Shown one piece after another: positions 58,408-64,000 of a stretch of DNA of 64,000 bases (position 1 is the stretch's first letter; every line of letters starts with the position of its first letter). This stretch comes from Pogostemon cablin. Its lineage: Eukaryota; Streptophyta; Magnoliopsida; Lamiales; Lamiaceae. Where the stretch lies: contig CM043013.1 of the NCBI GenBank assembly GCA_023678885.1, positions 18,446,791 to 18,510,790 on the forward strand, written 5' to 3'. Below the pieces are notes generated by a model. That model saw only the letters and a list, made by a program, of their open reading frames with translations, ran no database searches and had not been told where the DNA came from. A program made the position numbers and the translations under genes.

Positions 58408-59372
58408 CTTCATACTGATTTCATCTCTACTTGGTGTTTGAATCTTGCTTAGGAAATTATGTGAACATGTCATGATTGGAAAAATCTTAAATGTTCTTAG
58501 ACTAGTTTCCACTTGATGTCTTGTTAATTATTCATTAACCACAATCTCATGTTATTAATATTCATTTTAATATTTTTACTCTTTACTATTAGACAATTGT
58601 TGCCCACTTAACAAATGAAGAAAAATAATAAAGAAATTGTCACCATAGGTTCTTAGTGTATATCCCAGTTGTTGGCCTAGAAATTAAATGGGCTCGTTAG
58701 TGACGCTGGGTCATGGCCTCTCCATTAGATTAGTGATGTGATACCGTTATTATTCTAAAACAATTGTTACACATGCCCCATATTTGAGCCTACATTGTAT
58801 TAAAACACTGCAAAAATAATTGTAGAGAATTTCGCTTCTAAAACTATTTTTTTATAATTTTTTTGGCAATTTTATATGGCCATGAAAATCCGTTGCCACT
58901 AAAGATATGTGAGACTAATTTCTCTTATATAATTAAACTAGAACGGTGAATTTTTACCTTGAAATTATGCAAAAATAAATAAATAAATAAAAATCTAGCT
59001 ACAAAATTGATTTTTCATGGTAATAAATGTTAAAAGTTTAGCAGGACAGATGGAGTACCATTTTTTATGTATTAAATTAAATTAAAATTAAATAGTTTAA
59101 TAGATTAGTTGAATATTAAAAAAACCAAAATATAAGCATTATATAAATTAAAGTAAAAAATATTTCACATATTTACCAAATTTGTATTATCAATTAAAAA
59201 ATGTAGAAATCTATTATTGACACATGTGGGATCTATGACTGAGATTAAAAGTATTAAATATATGTTCAAGATTAAAATTGAATGAAATCTAAATATAGTA
59301 AATTTAAGAAGAGGGAGGAAAATTGAAAATAAAAATAGAAGTTCAGGTTTGTTTACACACACACACACACTG
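58408..59372. other. AT-rich region without recognised genes
   Basis: No gene seen. An (AC)n stretch of eight repeats lies near 59355-59370 (ACACACACACACACAC). Confidence 0.45.
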
Positions 59373-59464
59373 AGGTGGACCTATCAAGGGGCCTAGTGGG
59401 GCACGCGGCCCCCCTCAAAATTTGAAAATTTTTAGTATATATGTAAGCATATTTGATCGTACAG

Positions 59465-59960
59465 CCTTGGAATACTCAGAATTTGCTACTGTAGGCTGCT
59501 TTAGGAGATATCTGTTCTCTGAGTTTGGCTATAGCACCCGTACTACGGCAAGTAGTTTACTCAGGGGGAGAAGGGCTTTTTACTCCGGTGTGGTAATGCT
59601 TTTTCAATGGCCTATATGCCAACCTAAGCCTGTGTACTGATCACGAAGCCTCTGCTCGATTATGGCAAGGATCTTTGCCCTAGATCAGCCCCTACTGTTC
59701 TGCTACAAGCACATGTCCTCGTTTATTATGGTTGACTCTCAAAGCCTCCCTTCTTAAAAATCATGATTATAGGCGAGCTCCATTGCTACATTTCATTTTG
59801 TACTATTTAATCATGCTTTTATTTTCTTTTGTCTATCAGAGCCACCTGTTTTGGCTCTTATCGACAAGCCGTTTGTTTGGATTTTTTTTCGTGTTCCGTT
59901 TTATCCTTTTTCTTTGTCTCCTTTCTTATTTTCTTTTACCTTTTTAATAATATTGCGTAG
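59465..59960. mobile_element. 496-bp insertion between 13-bp direct repeats
   Basis: TTTGATCGTACAG occurs at 59452-59464 and 59961-59973, directly bordering the segment. A 13-bp duplication is typical of LINE-mediated insertion, yet no A-tail is seen on either strand. A 72-codon frame overlaps its start (59422-59640) but is not recognised. Confidence 0.65.
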
Positions 59961-59973
59961 TTTGATCGTACAG

Positions 59974-60040
59974 GACACTAGCCTAGTGGAAAACCCTTCC
60001 AAGTCATTGCAAATGTTGCAGGTTCGAATCTGTATTGTTT
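59974..60040 (+). other. tRNA-like (pol III box) sequence
   Basis: CACTAGCCTAGTGG resembles an A box and GGTTCGAATCT an exact B box, about 38 bases apart, as in tRNA-derived SINEs. It ends in a T7 run (60039-60045 region). No full tRNA cloverleaf can be drawn, so this is a SINE head or a relic, not a tRNA gene. Confidence 0.45.
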
Positions 60041-60480
60041 TTTTAACTTATTCTTTTAAAATACTATTTCTTTATTTCTTTATTTATCTCATTTTTAATT
60101 TACTTTTGATAATATTTTTTTATTGTTTTTAATACTCCCTTTAATTGCATTTTATATACATTTTATTTCTATTTACTATTCTTTTAATAATATTATTTCT
60201 TTATTTATGTAAGTTACTTATAAATTAATTGTCATCCCACTAAACACACATAATATATGTTATGATTCTACTATTTCATTTTTGTATTTTTATCTCCAAT
60301 TCCACTTGTTTAATACTTTTTTATTAGGGCTTTGAACCATTAAAAATCGATTAAGTTAGTTAAAAAATATTTTTTTATTGAATTTCATATCTAAATATTG
60401 ATGTTGTGTATCCTATTACAGAGAGAAAATTAATGAGTGATCATGGCCCTCCTGACCGAAATTCCTGGGTCCGTCACTTC

Positions 60481-61370
60481 TGCTCCCCATTTGATTGCTT
60501 TCTTATTTAATGAGGCATAGAAAAATACAGTGAATCATGAACATTGTTGGATGTGATAATGTTGGCCAATCTTTTTTTCAGTGAAACAGTGGTGGATGTA
60601 ATTTTTTACTGTGTAGATCCTCCAATGTCTCAAAGAGCAAAGTTTGTAATTCTGTATCTATTGTAGGAGAAATATGAAATGGCTATGGAATAAAATATAT
60701 AGAGAGATATGGAAATTAGATGCTAATTGCACTTATTGGATCTTGGGATTTATTTTGACTATTTTGTGTTCTACAAAGCTGATGCCCTTAGGGCTTGTTA
60801 GGGTAATGAAGTTGTTAAATGGTAGATTGATGTATGATGTTGGGGTTTATTAACTCTGTTTTTTGTGTTAGTTGTGGTTTAGGATTTTAATATAATGTTG
60901 AGGAAACAAGTTGTCACATAATATTTGTTCAATGAGATGATAGTTGTATTGGTTTAGAAAATTATGTCTTGCCAGGTATTTTGAATGAAGTAGCATTTTG
61001 CAAGAGGTAATGATGTAATATTTCCAGCACATTATTTAGTATAATATTTGCAAGAGTGTAATGATGTAATATGAGATTCATATTCAAAGTTCAAGAGTTT
61101 AATGGTGTAAGATGAAATGGTATAACACCAGAAGATTAAACTCATTATTTGCAAGATAAATTTGTGTAATGCTTGCAAAATCTAAGAATGTAAAGGGGTG
61201 TGTTATTTGCAAGATAACAAGGTGTAATTTTTGCAAAATGAAATAGTGTAATGGTGTATTATTCCCAGCACATTATTTGCAAGAGTGAAATAGTGTATTA
61301 TCATATTGATATTCATTACCATTTATAGGATTGAGACCTGTCATTCAACACTTTATAAGCATCATATTTC
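60481..61370. other. Non-coding region with short-period repeats
   Basis: 60960-61300 contains about seven copies of (A)TTTGCAAGA(G/T) followed by GTGTAATGATGTAAT-like words; CCAGCACATTATTT occurs twice (61025, 61265). No gene. Confidence 0.55.
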
Positions 61371-62089
61371 ATTACCAATTATCTCAACCTCAAGAAAAAA
61401 AAATAAAGCATTTATAAGAAAACCTGATATACTCAAAACTCAATACTCATAACACCAACAACTTATGACCACCTTCTATTCAATAAAAAACAACTCAATA
61501 CTCATAAACAAACATACTTAATCAAGTCCCATAATAAACTAATAAGCCAACAACATTCAGTTATATCATAAACATCAAGTACAATTATCAAGGTGTGTTA
61601 TGACTCAAAATACACGCATCTACATCATGTATTTTAAAACATAACCTCATCAAAAAGTGTAGTTTCATTCTACACAACGAAAAAAAAACAAAAAAAAAAT
61701 GTAGTTCAATCTACATATTATCCACAAAAGGCAATATTAGCAAACAACCCGATCCCATTATCCACAAAAAGTTATAGTAGTTCCATCTTTGAACCCTGAC
61801 ATTACTTTTTCTTGTTTGCCATTTCATTCTTATCATTTTTTCTTCTTTAACCAATTAAAGCTAGGCTGGAAAAAGTGACATAGTTCTTCCCTTTCTTTCT
61901 CAAAATGTGTTTTGATCCTTCATCTCTATCTAAATGATGAAGATCCTGACATATCAACATCCTTGCCCTGCCAAATTGTCTACATGTATTTTAAAAGCTT
62001 AAATAGTAATTAAGATTAAGATGAAAAAGATAAATGAAAGCCACAATTAGGGGAAAGAAGAACCTATAAGTTCTTTATTAATGGTGGAT
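61371..62089 (-). other. Probable 3' flank of the MULE element
   Basis: AT-rich DNA, A-rich on the plus strand; no further transposase exon could be recognised. The MULE terminal inverted repeat should lie here or further left but was not found. Confidence 0.35.
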
Positions 62090-62480
62090 TATCATCTTGA
62101 GTCACCTGACTCCCAATGCCAACTATGGTATCTACATCTATAACTTTATGAATAACAACAAATTAAATTAGATATGTTAAAAAATAAAATTAATAATCAA
62201 ATTTAGGAATTGTCTTACATAGAGTATTCTATTGATTCACCCGACTCCATAGACCAACCATGTTATCTTCACATAGGTCAACCATGGTATCTTCACCTAC
62301 AACTTTATAAATAACAGCCAGTTGGATTTATTTAAAAAGAATAGAAAAGAAAAACAATGATTAAAATTTTGTTTGGTTAAGGTTTTGTCTTACATTCAGA
62401 ATCTTGGACTTGGTTCAATTGTTAATCCTAATTTAATTCTTGATCAATTTGTGCTTGAGTGTTAATCGGAGAAGATACCT
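62090..62480 (-). repeat. Duplicated exon-intron unit at the transposase tail
   Basis: Two related units, 62090-62215 and 62216-62395. Each has, on the minus strand, GATACCATGGTTG-like coding sequence after an AT-rich intron and ends at a TG|GTAAGAC-type donor (CTTACAT on the plus strand at 62214 and 62389). ACAACTTTAT(G/A)AATAACA is shared (62141, 62299). They look like duplicated small C-terminal exons. Confidence 0.5.
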
Positions 62481-62529
62481 GCAAAAAAAATTGAAAAAAC
62501 ATAAGGATCAACTTATGAATAATTTGAGA

Positions 62530-63693
62530 TAGATTGAATTGAATGCATTAATTACCTCATTGGTAACAAGGGTGCCCTTGCAAGCTCTTTTGTTGTGTCT
62601 AGGTTAGTGACAACGATTGTATTTCACTGTAATTATTTGCCTCATAAATTTTACTTGACTACTGCTGCTGGGTCTTCCCCTATTCCGCTTTCTTGTCTTT
62701 TGAATAATCTCATCCAACTCTCTTTTTCTTACCTTACGAGGCCTTCTAGCTTGTCTATCTATCTTTGGAGAAATTGGAGGTGTGATGCCGATAGCTATCC
62801 ACTCTTCACTATCATTTATAGGCATGATATCATGATCATAAACCAATATATACTGATACTTTATAACATGCATCTATGAAATCCTCTTAATTAAAACCTT
62901 GACAGAAGATGGCCCTAATGGCATTTGTGCATGGAATGCCTGTCAAATCCCACCTTCTACATCCACAAGTAGACTTTTTCAAATCCACGCTGTACTTATT
63001 TCCATCGAAGCATCTAATCTAGTAATATTTATCATCCAATTTTATAGGAACATAAGTACCTAATTTTTTCTTCCTCTCATCAATCACTTCGTGAATTCTT
63101 GGACACAATACCTTTCCACTTTTTTCTTTTGAATAACTTATCTTGGTTTTTGTGAAGCCTTTGCATTAGGTAGTCCATAATCCACTCTAACATACTCAAA
63201 ATGGACATTTCTCTTGTTGGTAAAATGCTGGAATTAAAGGACTCAAAGATATTGTTCATTACCATGTTACACTTAGAATAAGAATTAAAATGTGACCTAC
63301 TCCAATGTTCTGCAGGTTTATCACTCAACCAATCTGTAATTTTTCACTCAATTTCTTAATATCAGATAGCTTTTCGGTGAACTCATTTTTTGTAGAGGCC
63401 TTAGATGCCTTATACAATCCTATTTTAAATGCTTGCCCTTTAAATTCAAAATTCTTCATGTTTCCCCAAATGTGTCTAACATAATATCTATGTGAAGCAT
63501 TGGGGAAAAGTTTTGAAAAGATTGGATTAGCTCCTTCTGCTTGTCAAAAATAAAGGTCCAAACAGAATCATCAACAATACTTAAAACACTCCTCAAAAAA
63601 GTTAAGAACCAATCCCAGGTAACCATGTTCTCCTTTCCAACTAAGGCATAAGCTATAGAGAATATGTTGTTATTAGGATCAATATTTTTGTAA
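62530..63693 (-). pseudogene. MULE (MuDR-type) transposase, decayed
   Basis: Read from 63693 leftward: FSIAYALVGKENMVTWDWFL (MULE catalytic domain around the second acidic residue), then LSIVDDSVWTFIFDKQK, a frameshifted middle, and SDKPAEHWSRSHFNSYSKCN with ESFNSSILPTREMSILSMLE (63330-63140). Next comes the SWIM finger, STCGCRRWDLTGIPCTNAI (62990-62930; N where a histidine is expected). A basic tail (RRPRKVRKRE) and a zinc-knuckle remnant YNRCH...RHNKRACKG (62640-62575) close the protein. The transposase would cut Mutator-like elements at their terminal repeats. Stops and frameshifts inactivate it, and the N-terminal half, including the first catalytic residue, is absent because another element begins at about 63694. 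Confidence 0.9.
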
Positions 63694-64000
63694 CCAAATC
63701 GGAGATCGAACCGGTGGAGACAACAGTTCGAAATCCAACTGGTCTAATCGGAGGTTCAATAAAAAAAATTAAATTAATCTATTTTTAATTATATTTTAAA
63801 ATAATCATTAAAATAAATATATAATGAATAACTTATTTAATAATTAATTATAATTCTTTGTTCAGTCTCACTCTTCTCTCTGTTTCTCTCTCGTCCTCTC
63901 ACTATAATCTCTCTTTCATTTATTTTCTCACTTAAATAAATACTTCATAATACACCCAATTTCATTGGCCTCATTTTGTAGCAGATCCGTGGAGGCGGTG
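63694..64000. other. Insertion junction and low-complexity tail
   Basis: AAATCGGAGATCGAACCGGT and CCAACTGGTCTAATCGGAGG resemble the CGGTTCGAT-rich ends of hAT-like elements and directly replace the expected transposase sequence. The rest is AT-rich and then CT-rich (63865-63925). No gene. Confidence 0.45.

Larger units (their letters stand above)
59373..60480. mobile_element. Decayed DNA-transposon-like segment
   Basis: The left end (GGACCTATCAAGGGGCCTAG, then GCGGCCCCCCTC at 59407) and the right end (CATGGCCCTCCTGACCGAAA, then TTCCTGGGTCCGTCAC) resemble the paired GGGCC(C)-rich, CCGTCAC-type ends of common decayed plant elements, probably hAT-like. The interior is T-rich with no transposase. 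A 496-bp insertion is nested at its left side. Confidence 0.45.

Noticed and set aside
59974..60040. A functional tRNA gene
   Set aside because: A and B boxes are present, but no acceptor stem or anticodon arm can be formed.
62090..62480. CRISPR-like or bacterial repeat array
   Set aside because: The repeats are few and contain intron-like features, and the window is clearly plant nuclear DNA; no CRISPR array exists here.

Overview
The window looks like repeat-rich nuclear DNA of a flowering plant, most likely a eudicot. Evidence: a pectin methylesterase inhibitor gene, an F-box/FBA pseudogene, Athila-type Ty3/gypsy elements primed by a tRNA-Asp-like site, Ty1/copia LTRs, an L1-type LINE with a zf-RVT finger, a MULE transposase and many Stowaway-like MITEs with TA target duplications. 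The species cannot be read from the sequence. I see one gene that appears intact, the PMEI gene at 34285-34836. Almost everything else is mobile-element DNA at different stages of decay.

Layout. 1-5397: a decayed copia element ending in its 3' LTR (4010-5397). 5398-21240: two Athila-like elements head to head. The minus-strand copy (5398-11169) keeps gag, protease and RT but has lost RNase H and most of integrase. The plus-strand copy (11170-21240) has lost the protease but keeps RT, RNase H, a 341-residue integrase frame and an env-position ORF that appears to be spliced. 21245-22265: a truncated copia LTR on the minus strand. 22266-23810: a 5'-truncated LINE. 23811-33780: AT-rich non-coding DNA with an (AT)n tract, many MITEs, small tandem repeats and a 122-bp near-perfect palindrome.

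33786-39566: the PMEI gene sits among copies of a MITE family with TGTTACAT-rich ends. Next to it is a long-armed foldback element that holds both a Stowaway MITE and a copia solo LTR. 39852-40135: a perfect 142-bp tandem duplication. 40378-41715: a ribose-5-phosphate isomerase gene fragment inside DNA with CGGTTCGGTTT-type ends. 44329-57052: a field of gypsy LTRs without internal regions, one carrying a nested copia solo LTR, plus a minisatellite of about 110 bp units. 57273-58407: the F-box pseudogene. 59373-60480: a decayed DNA-transposon-like segment with a 496-bp insertion between 13-bp direct repeats. 61370-63693: a decayed MULE transposase on the minus strand.

The genes do not form a pathway. 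The story is of insertion, LTR-LTR recombination (at least three solo LTRs with matching 5-bp target duplications), nesting and gene-fragment capture. The most notable items are the apparently spliced env-position ORF of the Athila element, the GGTCGAA motif clusters at three places in that family, the complementary deletions of the paired elements, the TGTTACAT MITE family around PMEI, and the palindrome at 32832-32953. No decisive homology search could be run; family names rest on recognisable protein motifs and terminal structures.
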